Notes: generated by a model not told the origin, from the letters alone. A stretch of 64,000 nt of DNA from Triglochin maritima (GCA_963682175.1 OY821784.1:34267621-34331620), one strand, 5' to 3'. Positions 1 to 10,805 are shown, counted from the first letter of the stretch. Made by a program: numbers and translations.

Positions 1-1340
1 GGATGGAACTACCCAATAAAAATAAGGAAATATCAGTGTTTATTATTATAACAACTCAACGTATAACAACTAGTAACTCAGAAATAATGAAATAATAAAA
101 ACATATTGTTGTCTAGGTGGACGTGTACCACAATGTCTTGGACAACGACGACGATGGAGAGCAAAGTGGAAGGAAGTACTAAAGAAGAAAATGGCGTTGT
201 AATTAATAGGATTTTATCTGACTGAGGTAACATTTGGATGGAAGGAAACAGTTCGACTTCTGAACTTCATCATATCGAACCGTCAAAAACCGTCCTAAAA
301 AACCATTCAACATTTGGGAGTCGTAATGAAAAGACAACCTTCCATTATGCCATTATGGTATGCGAAGAGACTCAGCCTTTTCATTTCAGGGACACATCAT
401 TCCATTACAGGGTATGTGAAGATACTCAATCTTTCATAGTTTAGATCCAAACCATATTGCATTCGTAGTGCGAATTGTGTAGTCAACAAGCAAAAAACCC
501 TCAACAATTAATAGTACAGTATTAACTGACGCGACATTTAGAAATAAAGAAACAAAACCGTCTATAACACCTTAAATAATTGTGCAGTTGTCAGTGGTGT
601 TTCCTATCGAGGTCATCCATCCCAACAGAGAGGAATAGGCGTGTTTTTCTTAAAAAACAAAATTATTGAGTTCATACCGTGCGACTATCAAGTTTGTATC
701 GAACCAATCAAGGTTACAGTTTAAACAATCCACTCATAATTGTCGAGTTCCTATCGAGCCTATCGAAAATAACAACTATGAAGTATTGAAATTTGAATTA
801 TTTGAATTACATATGTCGTCGCAAATCCAGCAAGTCGTACTCCTGGAACTTCTCTTTTATGACATTAGACTAACTGCCTCGGTAAGTAGTAACGGCCAGG
901 GTAATGATTCTTGGTCGGAACTATTAACTTCGACATCTGGAAAAAAACAAACAAGAAAAAAAACAATCAGTTAAAAACATGGGGAAAAGGGAATTGAACT
1001 CATATCGAGCTCTTCGAGTCAGCAGTTCTTCACAGTCAAATCGATCATATCGAGCTCACATGCAAAACAAATCCAACTAATATCGAACATATCGAACTCA
1101 AAGGGAAAACAGTCCGATTTTCATCGACCACATCTACAAAACCTATCGATGTGAAAAGAAAAACGATCTGCATTCCATCGCTCGCAGCTACCGAGTACCT
1201 ATCGAACTACAATCGAATCTATTGAGCCTCGTCGGGAACACATTGTTTTCTTACCGAGTACCCATCGAACTACATATTATTAAATTGTTTTCTTACGAGC
1301 CGATGACAACCTTATGTTTAGGTTTCACATTGGAGTACAA
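1..1340. repeat. Unassigned repeat-derived DNA with recurring ATCGAAC/ATCGAGC words
   Basis: No gene is recognised. From about 700 to 1,280 the words TATCGAAC, TATCGAGC and GAGTACCTATCG recur at irregular spacing, as is common in non-coding parts of retrotransposon LTRs. No LTR ends, target duplications or protein similarity were found, so the element type is open. The short open frames here have no recognisable domains. Confidence 0.35.
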
Positions 1341-1347
1341 TCATTTA

Positions 1348-1775
1348 GGGTGCACACGGGTCAGGTTGAACCCAAAAATCGACCGGAACCGAACTGATTG
1401 GGTTGGTTAATCTGAAAATCGATGGTCTCGCGTTGTAGGGTCAAGTCAAACCCGAACTTGAAGTTGCTTTTTAATAAATTAGAGAGTTTTAGCTTTTACA
1501 TATGAATGTTTGATGTTTTATGGAATGTTAGAGCTGAGAACATGCATCTATTTTCCTATCTCAAGTTATCTTAATTGGTTAATTTATGTTTCAATTGGTT
1601 AATTATTGAGCAGAAAATTTGAGCTTGTAATTGCAATAAATTCAGGTCTAACCTGATATGATCCATCCCAATTTGAAAATTTTGGGTTGAGTTGGGTTGA
1701 AACCATTCTATAACCCAAATGTTTTGAGTCGGGTTAGGTTTTGGCCCAAACCCAGCCAACGCAACCCGTGTGCAC
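1348..1775. mobile_element. Short TIR element (hAT-like MITE candidate)
   Basis: A perfect 12-bp inverted repeat, GTGCACACGGGT at 1,350-1,361 and ACCCGTGTGCAC at 1,764-1,775, bounds about 430 bp of non-coding DNA. The flanks inside are rich in GGGTTGGGTTG-type words, typical of subterminal repeats of plant hAT MITEs. No clear 8-bp target duplication was found, so superfamily assignment is an inference. Confidence 0.45.
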
Positions 1776-1776
1776 A

Positions 1777-3240
1777 TGTACTATCACTACTATAATTTGG
1801 TCTACTTGCTTTGCTAATGGCTCCATATTTTAATCCAAATTTGTAGAAACAAAAGAACTTACCCGACTGATTGACATCATTTCATGCATTCATGTGTCTT
1901 ATATCCATTATCTTGAACTTAAACAATGCTACGTAACGAGTTTTATATTTGAGTTTCAGGAATAAACATGATTGAGGAGAAGAAGCATAAAAGGACCTAA
2001 AACATGAAAAATGACTGAGTTGTGAGACTTGGGGACTAAGATGCAAGGAAAAATGACTCGAATGTAACCCCAAAGGACCAATCAGCAAATGAAGAAACTC
2101 CACACCATCATGAGGAGTATTTTGACAATTCGATTTGGGCTGACACTCCTATAACCGATCTGAGTGCACCCATGTGAAGAATTGAAGAAATAAAGAACAT
2201 ATCCGAAAATGGGTCCCATCCGGGGAAAGGTGACCGCCAATTAGCGGTCCATTTGTGTCTGAATCCAACCCGGTTTCTCCAGAACACGAGTTACGTGTTT
2301 ATGTGTATTATGGGAAGGTTTTATTAGTCTCACATCGGGGGATTGTCCCCGATTACATTTTTCTATGGCTATAAATAGAATTCCTCATTTTGTATTCATT
2401 CATTGCTTGGTGGCATTCTCTCTACTTGGAGTAGAAGTGTTAAAGAAAAAACTCACGGTGGAGAATAATGTCACTTACAATGTGAGTCATGTTAATAAAA
2501 TAATTTTTCTTAGTTTTTTTAATATAGTCTTGTCTTTTAATTCTTGCATGCTTCTTTAGTTTAATTTTCTTTCATTTAGCTTCTTTAATAATTCTCTTTT
2601 GCTTAGTTTAATTGTCTTTCATTAGAATGTTTTGTTTTGTTAATGTAGTTTCATCCCCTTTGGGAGTGGAGTACACGTTTATACATGTTATGTAGATGAA
2701 ATGAATGCTAAACATTGTTGTATGTGAGAAATTTTAGTATGTTTTTTGAATTAATGAGAACACTTAACTTGATGATTTTTGTCATAATGTTTAGGTACAT
2801 TCCATGCTTGCTTAGGTTCTTAATAACAAACTTGTCATACTCATATTAATCACTTAGGTTAGTGTTTTGAATTATAGGTATTGTCATGAGGTACTTCTTA
2901 TGCATTACAAATACTAACTACACTTGAGTTTATTGTATGCATTCATCACTTTTTGTTTCATGTGTACACACACTCCACTCCTTAGGGGATTTCCATTCCT
3001 GATTTCTATCTTCTTTTATTAGTCGCTTAGTTTAGTTCGTTTTGTGCTTTCATTTCTTTGTTGCTACTAGTTTATTGTAGTTTAGTTTAATCAATCTTTC
3101 TCTCATTTCTTTCACACTCGCCCTCGAACAAACTAAAGTCGACACACCTCCCTGTGGATTGACCCGTATTTGTCACCGCTTCAACGCGATCGTGCATTTG
3201 CAGTTATAATTAAAACGTATCAATCATCGACGAGGAGCGA
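1777..3240 (+). mobile_element. LTR-like region of a plant retroelement (possibly Tat/Athila-type gypsy)
   Basis: No coding sequence. The stretch holds a CACATCGG motif and a TATA box (2,370), then a long T-rich transcribed-type region. It ends near CCTCCCTGTGGATTGACCCG at 3,147-3,166, which resembles the conserved leader/LTR-end region of plant Tat/Athila-type gypsy elements (recalled from family knowledge, not searched). A remnant of a possible gag-protease on the same strand follows at 10,801-11,917, beyond the younger nested elements. LTR boundaries were not resolved. Confidence 0.35.
2370..2378 (+). promoter_or_regulatory. TATA box of an LTR-like promoter
   Basis: TATAAATAG lies about 50 bp after a CACATCGG motif, an arrangement common in plant LTR promoters. 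Transcription would run rightward. Confidence 0.4.
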
Positions 3241-3937
3241 TTTGAGGCTGGCAGCCTCACGGTACATACCACACGCTAAATATTCTTCTTTGTTTATAAT
3301 AGATAGTTCTTGAACATCCATTATCAAACCTGCTAAGTTTCTAGATTTTGAAATGAATTCAAAAAAATTAGTAGTGATAAACTATTTAACACTTGAAGAT
3401 ATGAACAATTAGAATGTTTGATCAGTGTAAGAACTACTCAAGAGTGTTCCTCACATTCAATGGAAACGGGGTTGGGATGCCAATGGAATTATGAAGAACC
3501 TTCACAATTAGAACAGCTCATCAATTCTCTTTCACCGTGCAGTCGTAACATTCTGACATTGTGGATGTAAAAACTCCATCGATCTATTTGTCCACACTTA
3601 TGTCGATGTGTCGTGTTGTCGTGGTCGGGAAAGGTGGCAAGACTCCAAGAAGAGGTTCATATGTTGGAACAACAAGAGAATAATGTAGTAGTATTGGGTG
3701 AAGTTGTACAGTGTCGTATGCTCCACTTAATACTTCATCGGATGCTCGACGTTGCGGAGACTATTTCTATTCAGTTGGAAGTGTGCACAATCACCATCGG
3801 CCATGCAATCTATTTTGTAATTGAAATGACAACGTTTACATTGTTTCAATCAATAATCGCAAACGGATCAATGCCTTTTCGTAATTGATCAATCAATTAT
3901 AATAAGGCAAGAAATGAAACACATTCACAACACAAGG
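3241..3937. other. Gene-free stretch, decayed retroelement interior (unassigned)
   Basis: No recognisable gene. It lies between the LTR-like region and the left end of the gypsy insertion. It ends in CAAGG (3,933-3,937), the proposed target duplication of that insertion, and would have been continuous with 10,806 onward before the insertion. Confidence 0.35.
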
Positions 3938-3975
3938 TCTAACGTCCTGAAACAGTGGAAATTTTAAAACTTTAA

Positions 3976-3978
<3 letters not shown>

Positions 3979-4009
<31 letters not shown>
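3979..4009. repeat. (TA)n microsatellite
   Basis: An uninterrupted TA run directly left of a TA-flanked MITE. The equivalent position in the right gypsy LTR (about 9,840) has only a short TATATATA. Confidence 0.9.
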
Positions 4010-4012
<3 letters not shown>

Positions 4013-4013
<1 letters not shown>

Positions 4014-4180
4014 CACAGGAATTCTCAAGTGAGCACAGGGCTTAATCAAACTAAATTAAGCCCCCACAATATCCACCACTCATTTCAAAATGTAAGGTAG
4101 ATTAAGAAAAAACGATTATGCTAATGAATGGTGAGATTAACTGTAAATAAGATCCAATGGTGAGATTGTAGGGGGCTTAA
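4013..4180 (-). mobile_element. TA-flanked MITE, truncated at its terminal inverted repeat
   Basis: This is the reverse complement of the MITE family clustered at 27,411-28,440 (shared internal words such as GTGAGATTGTAG and AAATTAAGCCCCCAC). It starts next to a TA run inside the gypsy LTR. It stops about 30 bp short of its other terminal repeat and runs straight into a truncated copia LTR, with AAACT/ACTC-type overlap at the joint. One deletion probably removed the MITE end and the first part of the copia 5' LTR together. Confidence 0.65.
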
Positions 4181-4600
4181 ACTCAAAGTGTGCTCAATTA
4201 GAGAGTGAATCCCACTCAGTTACAAGTGTTGTCAAAAGAAACAAGGACTTCGGTGAAAGCCCGAAGTGTCCCTCTCGGCTTGTGAGAGGAAGAATTCAAG
4301 CAAGCGAGGGTTGTTCGCGTTGCTTGTGGTGTAAAGGCGTTCTCTCCCGGCCCGGAATGGGGAGTGGTTAGTGAAGACGTAGGCGGAGCTCGCGGAGTCG
4401 AGCGGAGCTTACAAGAGAGGACTAGGACCCGGGTGGGGTGCCGAACCTCTATAAAAACCGACGCATTTTTTGTGGTTTGCATTGTCTTTCTTTCTCTACT
4501 TGTTTGTTTATTCCGCTACGCATTTGTTTGCTTAATCAAGTAGAAAATTAGGGATTAGATTAAAAGTGATTAGTAGACCCATAACCCACACGATCCTACA
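4181..4600 (+). repeat. 5' LTR fragment of the copia element (last 420 bp)
   Basis: Aligns without gaps to 8,010-8,429. The missing 1,090 bp contain the LTR TATA box, so the element has lost its own promoter. It ends in ...GATCCTACA. Confidence 0.85.
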
Positions 4601-4602
4601 TT

Positions 4603-4615
4603 TGGTATCAGAGCC
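4603..4615 (+). other. Primer binding site, initiator tRNA-Met type
   Basis: TGGTATCAGAGCC starts 2 bp after the LTR end, as in most plant copia elements, where it is complementary to the 3' end of initiator tRNA-Met. Confidence 0.85.
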
Positions 4616-4652
4616 TTGTTAGCTAAATTCTATACTTAATCGTATTTTTAGC

Positions 4653-6287
4653 ATGGCTAGCACATCTAATCACTTAGAGGGTTTATGCACCACAAGGCCT
4701 CCTTTGCTTAATGGGTCAAATTATGATTATTGGAAAAATAGAATGAAAATCTTTTTAATATCAAATGACCTTAAGTATTGGAAGTTTATTCAAAATCCAT
4801 ACATACCCCCAAATGAAGATGATTTAGATTCTCTATCTAGGGCTCAAATGAAAGAAATTGAAATGAATTCAAAAATTATGAATATTTTTTATTGTGGCCT
4901 TAATGAGGGAGAATACAATAGAATTAGGGGATGTGAAAGTGCAAATGAAATATGACATAGGTTACAAATGCATCATGAGGGTGATAGCAAAACCAAAGAA
5001 ACTAGGATAAGTCTCCTCATGCATAAATATGAAATATTTTCTATGCAAATCGGTGAGAACATAAGCGACATGAACACTCGCTTCACCGATATCACTAACT
5101 CTCTTTTGATTCTTGGAAGAAGGATAAATGAAGGAGAGATGACTCAAAAATTCCTCCGGTCATTGAGCAACGATTGGGAAGACAAGGTCGTGGCAATCGA
5201 AGAATCGCACGATCTTTCAAAATTGAAGATGGAGGAACTCATTGGAAATCTCATGGCCTATGAGCTCCAATTGAGTCATCGAAGAGAGAAGGAAGCTTCA
5301 AAGAAAAACTCCGTGGTGGCATTACATGCAAATTTTGATGAGCCAAGGAGGGTGGAAGAAGAGGACATTGAGGTCCTTGCCCAAGACTTCTTCAAATACC
5401 TCAAGAGGGATAAAGGAGAAAAGAATGAAAGAAGAGGTAGAAGAAGTGAGAAAAGAGAAAAAGAGAGGGAGGAGAGTGAAAATGAGAGAAGAGAAGGGGA
5501 GAAGAAAAAGGAGAGAAAGGAGAGGAGAAAAGAAAAGGAGAAGAGCAAGAGAAGAGAAAGGAAGGAGGAAGCACACAAGGCTACATGGGATGATTCTTCA
5601 TCACCATCATCATCGTCTTCTTCCTTGCAAAGTAGAAGAGAAGTGGCTCACTCATGCTTCATGGCTATTGAAGATCAAAGTGAGGCAGATTCTAACACTT
5701 GTTCTAGTAATTCATGCTCAACTAAGTCCTATTATAGTGATAGCTCTAATTCTAATGCTAATGATGAATCATATACACATGATGAGCTACAAAATGCATT
5801 TCATGATTTAGTTAAACAATATGAGATCATTTGTGAAAAAAACAAAAATGCTAGAAAAACTATAAATGATCTCAAATGCCAAATTGAATTAATCATGAAT
5901 GAAAAGAATGAGGTGATTGCTAGACTTGAATCAAATGAATCATCACTTGCTAGTCTAAGTAAAACACCCATTGTTGATGAACATGTAGATCTTAAAGTTT
6001 CAAATATGCAATTAAGAAAAGATCTAGAAATGTTCACTAAAGGAACAAAAATGTTTGATATGCTTTTAGGTAGTCAAAGACAATCCTTAGCTAAACATGG
6101 TTTAGGATACAATGTTCAATTGAAAAACCATGTATCTCATACTACATTAAATGGCAAGCATTTATTTGTTAAGTCTACTTCCTCAAGTGTGTGGGCTCGC
6201 AAAACCAAAATGGTGTGGATTCCCAAAGCTAACACTCAAGGACCCAAAGTTGTTTGGGTACCTAAATCTACTCTTGTAGGAGCTTGA
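4653..6287 (+). pseudogene. Copia gag (DUF4219/UBN2 type) with a nonsense codon
   Basis: The frame is open from the ATG at 4,653 except for one in-frame TGA at 4,953-4,955, where the family context (...ANEI-stop-HRL...) suggests a lost Trp (TGG to TGA). The first ~100 residues carry a DUF4219-like start (PPLLNGSNYDYW). After the stop, a UBN2-like gag domain follows (MTQKFLRSLSNDWEDKV region, about 5,140-5,280). Next come a strongly charged Lys/Arg/Glu tract (about 5,400-5,580), a Ser/Asp-rich tract, a coiled-coil-like stretch and a final VVWVPKSTLVGA tail at which the protein ends. In Sirevirus-like polyproteins similar WVPK tails sit just before protease, so pol was probably deleted. No CCHC zinc knuckle was found; the charged tract sits in its place. 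Minus-strand Ser/Phe-rich frames here are shadows of the charged tract. Confidence 0.75.
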
Positions 6288-6919
6288 GGAGGAGATTGGT
6301 GGTGACCGGGTGAGCTCAAGAGTCAAATTCAAATCCGGTTGCATCACCAAATGAGATTGGAGCTAAATTCGAATTCAACATTGGTATAAATTCCTATCTA
6401 TACAATTCATGTTAAATTAGCTCTAATCTAGCTTCACATGCTTAATTGACATATCATATAGTTCAATTCATTGAAAATCATTATCCATATTCATTGCAAA
6501 TCATTTATCACATCCATTGATTCTAAATGTCAAATTTTAAATGGATGTTAGAATAAGGCTTAAGTTGAAACTTAAATGAACTTAACATGAATCATACTCA
6601 TTGTTTCCATTTAGCCTTATTGATAGGGGGAGCTTAAATGTTATAACTTTTATTAGAGTAATGAAGTGTAAAATTTAGGGGGAGCAACTTCATTACAAAA
6701 CATCCAAATTCTATGCTTAAAGTCTTAAATAATTATTATTTTTGATGGATGTCAAAGGGGGAGAGATAATTAAGGGGGTAACTTGGAATTTGGCATAAAA
6801 TTGAACAAAAACTATGCACATCCATAGGGGGAGCATTAATATGCATAGTTTACATATACAAATTCCATGTATTTAGATAGAATTAAGATATAGGTTGCCA
6901 TCATCAAAAAAAGGAAGAT
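6288..6919 (+). other. Copia 3' region with four polypurine-like GGGGGAG tracts
   Basis: No coding sequence. GGGGGAG occurs at 6,626, 6,678, 6,757 and 6,827, with a related AAGGGGG at about 6,772. A final purine run (AAAAAAAGGAAGA, about 6,906-6,918) abuts the LTR. Multiple polypurine tracts before the 3' LTR are a known Sirevirus trait. Confidence 0.6.
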
Positions 6920-8429
6920 TGTTGGCTTTTTGGCCTTAATCTAGGTTTTGATGATTTAATTAACATAATCTTAATTATGATGATGTAGAGTAGCACACAT
7001 ATTGCATTGCATATATATTGCATGTGCTAACCTCTACAGGTGATCAAGACTCATGGAAGGAAGGAAATCAAGTCAATATTTGTAATAAAGCTAAATGAAG
7101 ACTTGTAATCTTGATTTTATTTTGAGTCTTAGGAACATGTGTAAATTGAGCGTACAATAGTTAAAAACATATCACATACACACTAGGTTCCTTAGAGAAG
7201 TCACACACAAAATTTCACCTTATTTGGACTTCATTAGATCACCCAAACCTTAGTCGGAAATCACTTATAAACTTAAACCCAGATTTCCTGTGTGAACCGG
7301 TCGACCGAACCAGTTCTCAGTTCGACCGGTTTATAACAGACTCTCCACAGTGATTTTACCGAACTCTACCGGTCGACCGGTTCTACCTTTTCGGTCGACC
7401 GATCCCGGATTTTAATATGACCGTTTTTCTTGTCGTATTCGTATAACGGTCGTATTCGTATAAAACAAAACTTAACCCCAAAATACATTCGGTAACCGGT
7501 CGAACGAAGACCTTGTTTCGGTCGACCGGTTGAACATATTTTCAGAAACCAAATTCCCTGCTATCGGTCGACACATTTCTCGTTCGACCGATTGACCTTT
7601 GTCTCAACTGAATCCCCTTATCGGTCGACCGCCCCATACTTTGGTTCGACCGATTCACTTAAGTAGAGTTAAGTTCTAGCTCGTCTGTCCGACCGAATAT
7701 TCTTTTGTTCGACCGTTCTCTTTGAAATCAAGTTAACGGTCGACCGGTTTACTAGTTTCGGTCGACCGGTTCTGGACAGATTTGCAGCCCGATTTTCTGC
7801 TTTGTGTATCTTGCACAAAACCCAATCAAATCTATCCCCAACGGCTAGAATACCTTAGGAGCTTATAAATAGAGGATCAAGACTTGTTGTTAACACAACT
7901 CTCCAACTCCAATTGTCCCAATACATTAGAGAGAAACTTCAATCCTCAAAGCTCCCAATTCTACACTCTTTAAGCCTAAACTTCACACATTTGATCATAT
8001 ACTCATCATACTCAAAGTGTGCTCAATTAGAGAGTGAATCCCACTCAGTTACAAGTGTTGTCAAAAGAAGCAAGGACTTCGGTGAAAGCCCGAAGTGTCC
8101 CTCTCGGATTGTGAGAGGAAGAATTCAAGCAAGCGAGGGTTGTTCGCGTTGCTTGTGGTGTAAAGGCGTTCTCTCCCGGTCCGGAACGGGGAGTGATTAG
8201 TGAAGACGTAGGCGGAGCTCGCGGAGTCGAGCGGAGCTTACAAGAGACGACTAGGACCCGGGTGGGGTGCCGAACCTCTATAAAAACCGACGCGTTTTTT
8301 GTGGTTTGCATTGTCTTTCTTTCTCTACTTGTTTGTTTATTCCGCTACGCATTTGTTTGCTTAATCAAGTAGAAAATTAGGGATTAGATTAAAAGTGATT
8401 AGTGGACCCATAACCCACACGATCCTACA
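6920..8429 (+). repeat. Complete 3' LTR of the copia element (1,510 bp)
   Basis: Starts TGTTGGC and ends CCTACA. The U3 part (about 7,290-7,780) contains seven exact GGTCGACC palindromes, several degenerate ones and one ACTTAAGT. A TATA box follows at 7,864-7,871. It is related along its length to the solo LTR at 30,809-32,255. Confidence 0.85.
7864..7871 (+). promoter_or_regulatory. LTR TATA box
   Basis: TATAAATA inside GAGCTTATAAATAGAG; the same arrangement occurs in the related solo LTRs at 31,776 and 46,135, so it is a conserved promoter element of this LTR family. Confidence 0.7.
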
Positions 8430-9650
8430 AGAATAACATCAAAGTCTACCATCGGTAACAAGACCAAGTATGCCGGGAACTTCTGATCTCCCGAAACAAT
8501 CGTGACGTCGGGGAGAAATCTACCCACAATGCCCACAAAATCCAAAGGTGTGCTGACTTCTACAATGACAGTCAACATCGCAGCAGTACGACCTAACACG
8601 CTTGCAAATTGCTCAGAGATGAGTGAATATGTGACCCCGCAATTAAAAGCATCTTAGCTACTAAATCATCAACGTAAAACGTACCTTCCATGACCGTAGT
8701 GACGTCCCTAGCCTCCTCCGCCTGGATGGTGAAGACACGTCCAATGCTCTTCCCATTCTGAGGTGTTGCAACTGGTCGACTCGATCCCGCTCCACTAGCT
8801 GGGGATGATCTCGGGCGTCCACTAAGTCTACCTGACCTGCTCGGAAAGAAACAAATGAAGTGACCTAGTTGGCCACAACCATGACATGCACCTGGATGAG
8901 ACTCGCACTCTCGTCCGAGATGAACTCCGCCACACTGCCCATACTACGGCGCTCCACTTCCGTCAATCACGCTTCTTGCCCGAATTCCCTGAAGACTGAC
9001 CTCCGGGACGTCCACCAGCATTCATCTGCAACTTCCTAGCATCTACCGTCTCTTGGTAGTTCTAATCAATAATCGTGGCAAACTTCACTACATCTACTAA
9101 TGTTTATGGCTTACATGTAGTAACACGAGATTTGAACTGTGGCTTCAGTCTACGAACAAACTTCTGAGCTCTCTGCTCATGAGTCACATAAATCTCTGGA
9201 CAATACCGCTTCAAAACGTGAAATCTGCTGATGTAGGCTGCCAGAGTCCTCTCTACTCATGTGTCAAGAACTCTTCCATCTTCCTGTCACGGACATGTTG
9301 CAGGAAGTACTACTGGTTGAATTCCACAAGGAAATCCTCTCAGTCAATTTGCCCACTGTCCTCGAAAACTACAATTGGCGATCTCGAGAGGACATCCGAT
9401 CGTTCGGAAAATCTTCCGGATATTGAAGACTCAATCCTCAGCAGCATCTGAGTCACCGCTACCATCAATGGAAGGTAAGTGCGGACACATAAACCGGTCA
9501 TGCACTGCTCCCACCCCTGTCTGTTTAGACTGAGCAGACTGCTCAAGTAACTCGCCCAGTCTACCCAAAGTACCCTGAAAAGTCTTCCGCCTCCTTGTCC
9601 ACCCCACCAATCTCTTTACCAACGCTCCCGTAATGTGAAAGTGATTTCAC
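8430..9650 (-). pseudogene. Ty3/gypsy gag and protease remnant
   Basis: Read from right to left, pieces in shifting frames recall Tekay/Del gag: an EFNQ-stop-YFLQHVRDRKMEEF segment (about 9,330-9,265) of the retrotransposon gag domain, then a nucleocapsid-like GACHGCGQLGHF (about 8,890-8,850). Next is a retropepsin region: FNCGVTYSLISEQFA at about 8,650-8,605, followed by FPAYLVLLPMVDFDVIL ending at 8,430. The family active site reads DSG; here it is NCG, so the catalytic Asp is lost. Several frameshifts and stops are present. The copia element interrupts the frame immediately after the protease core, and no pol domain follows. Confidence 0.65.
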
Positions 9651-9784
9651 ACTTTTCGGAGACATCTACACAAAAAGATAGAAAACGAAAATGAAATCAA
9701 ATGGCTATGCATTTATACTGTACAACAAAACTAACAATGCAAGTTTTCTAAGATGATTTCTTTGGATAAGTACATCGGAATCAA

Positions 9785-9797
9785 CTGCTCTGATATA
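9785..9797 (-). other. Primer binding site of the gypsy element (degenerate)
   Basis: On the minus strand ATATCAGAGCAGT lies a few bases beyond the LTR end, close to the TGGTATCAGAGC initiator tRNA-Met complement. It fixes the orientation of the element: LTR at right, gag to its left. Confidence 0.55.
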
Positions 9798-9801
9798 AAA
9801 T

Positions 9802-10800
9802 TGTAACGCCCCAAAATAGTAGAAATTTTAAAACTTTAATATATATATCAAAAGATCAATCACTCGGGACACTACAAAAACCACAATATATACATATATA
9901 ACTGGTGGTGCACTGTACAATACAGGGAGTCAGTATGATTACATCATCAAACGATATACAAGATATACACGATAGCAGGATCAGATCTGGTTGCGCTCAC
10001 CACCATCAGTCACCACTTGCTATCGACGTTCACGTCCTAATATTCAAACATAAAACTATGTCTAAGTTTCCTATAAGGAAACTTATATGTCAAACTCCTA
10101 AATACATGAATTAAATAATAACATAACATGATATGAAAATGCAATATATCACAATTGTCATACCAAACAAGATCACAAATGCAATATACCAGTAAAACCT
10201 CCTTTCGTTCAAAAAAACACAATCGGTCGAACAAACAAAAAACAATGGTCGAACGGAAAAGACAGTAATCCAGACATCGAATCAAGGCTACACTGGTCGA
10301 CCGAAACAAGTTGAACGAACAATAAATTGTCTTAAGTCATCATTCGAACAAGATCTCAGGGCGGTCGACCATTTTGAGGACTACACCCCCAACTGTCGAC
10401 TAAAAATCACTACTCACACATCTCGGGTGAGTCTTAAATTGAAGTTTGACATACCTTGAAGGCTTAAAGAAACCTTTGAAGATCCAACAGTGAGCCCTTC
10501 CACGATTTCTTTAAAGATCGGCAAACTCTCACGCGAACGACGATCACCTCTTCTCCGGCGACTTCACAGAACCTTCCCAGCACTTCCTTGCCTACAACTA
10601 TGAGGATCTCAGCTAGGAGGGAGAGACGGGTGAGCGAGAGAGAGAAGAAAGAGAGGAGAGACTAGTGCAAGTAAGAGAGGGAGAGAGAGTCAAACTTTTT
10701 GTACTCCACTCCTCAACCAATCTCACCCGTCCAATTCAATCTCTCTCCAATCAACCACCTAAGCACCAATAACACACTATACAAGGGTTAGGACATAACA
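9802..10800 (-). repeat. Ty3/gypsy LTR (5' LTR in element orientation, 999 bp)
   Basis: Begins TGTAACGCCCC on the plus strand and ends ACATAACA before the CAAGG duplication. It shares internal blocks with the gypsy solo LTRs of the triplicated unit: the start region, a CGGTCGACC block, an ATACCTTGAAGGCTTAAAG-like block and a purine-rich stretch (10,620-10,690). It has two exact GGTCGACC palindromes, fewer than its relatives. Confidence 0.6.
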
Positions 10801-10805
10801 CAAGG

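Larger units (their letters stand above)
4181..8429 (+). mobile_element. Gag-only Ty1/copia element (Sirevirus-like), truncated at its 5' LTR
   Basis: Order: 5' LTR fragment (4,181-4,600), tRNA-iMet type primer site (4,603-4,615), gag pseudogene (4,653-6,287), non-coding region with repeated GGGGGAG tracts, complete 3' LTR (6,920-8,429). Protease, integrase, reverse transcriptase and RNase H are absent: gag stops just where protease would follow. The 5' and 3' LTR pieces can be compared over 420 bp and show 8 substitutions by eye. Insertion was into the protease region of the minus-strand gypsy element; the right junction follows the codons for the DFDVIL-like motif. The left target duplication is lost with the LTR start. 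Confidence 0.8.
3938..10800 (-). mobile_element. Ty3/gypsy (Tekay/Del-like) element, minus strand, decayed and invaded
   Basis: The right LTR is 9,802-10,800, starting TGTAACGCCC and ending ACATAACA. A matching LTR start, with its TG mutated to TC, begins at 3,938 (TCTAACGTCCTGAAAC). The same pentamer, CAAGG, flanks both ends (3,933-3,937 and 10,801-10,805) and is read as the target-site duplication. Inside are gag-protease remnants on the minus strand (8,430-9,650), a copia element (4,181-8,429) and a MITE (4,013-4,180). Most of the left LTR and all of reverse transcriptase, RNase H and integrase are missing. Boundaries are inferred from end motifs and flanking repeats. Confidence 0.6.

Noticed and set aside
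4216..4482. Minus-strand open frame repeated at 8,045-8,311
   Set aside because: Both lie in the R/U5 part of the copia LTR and are duplicated only because the LTR is; no protein family recognised.
4603..4615. tRNA-like sequence
   Set aside because: It is a primer binding site complementary to a tRNA end, not a tRNA gene; no cloverleaf could be drawn.
5276..5578. Minus-strand open frames rich in Ser, Leu and Phe
   Set aside because: Antisense shadow of the purine-rich Lys/Arg/Glu tract of copia gag.
7290..7780. Regularly recurring palindromes resembling a CRISPR array
   Set aside because: Spacing is irregular, the repeats are short and degenerate, and the context is a plant LTR.
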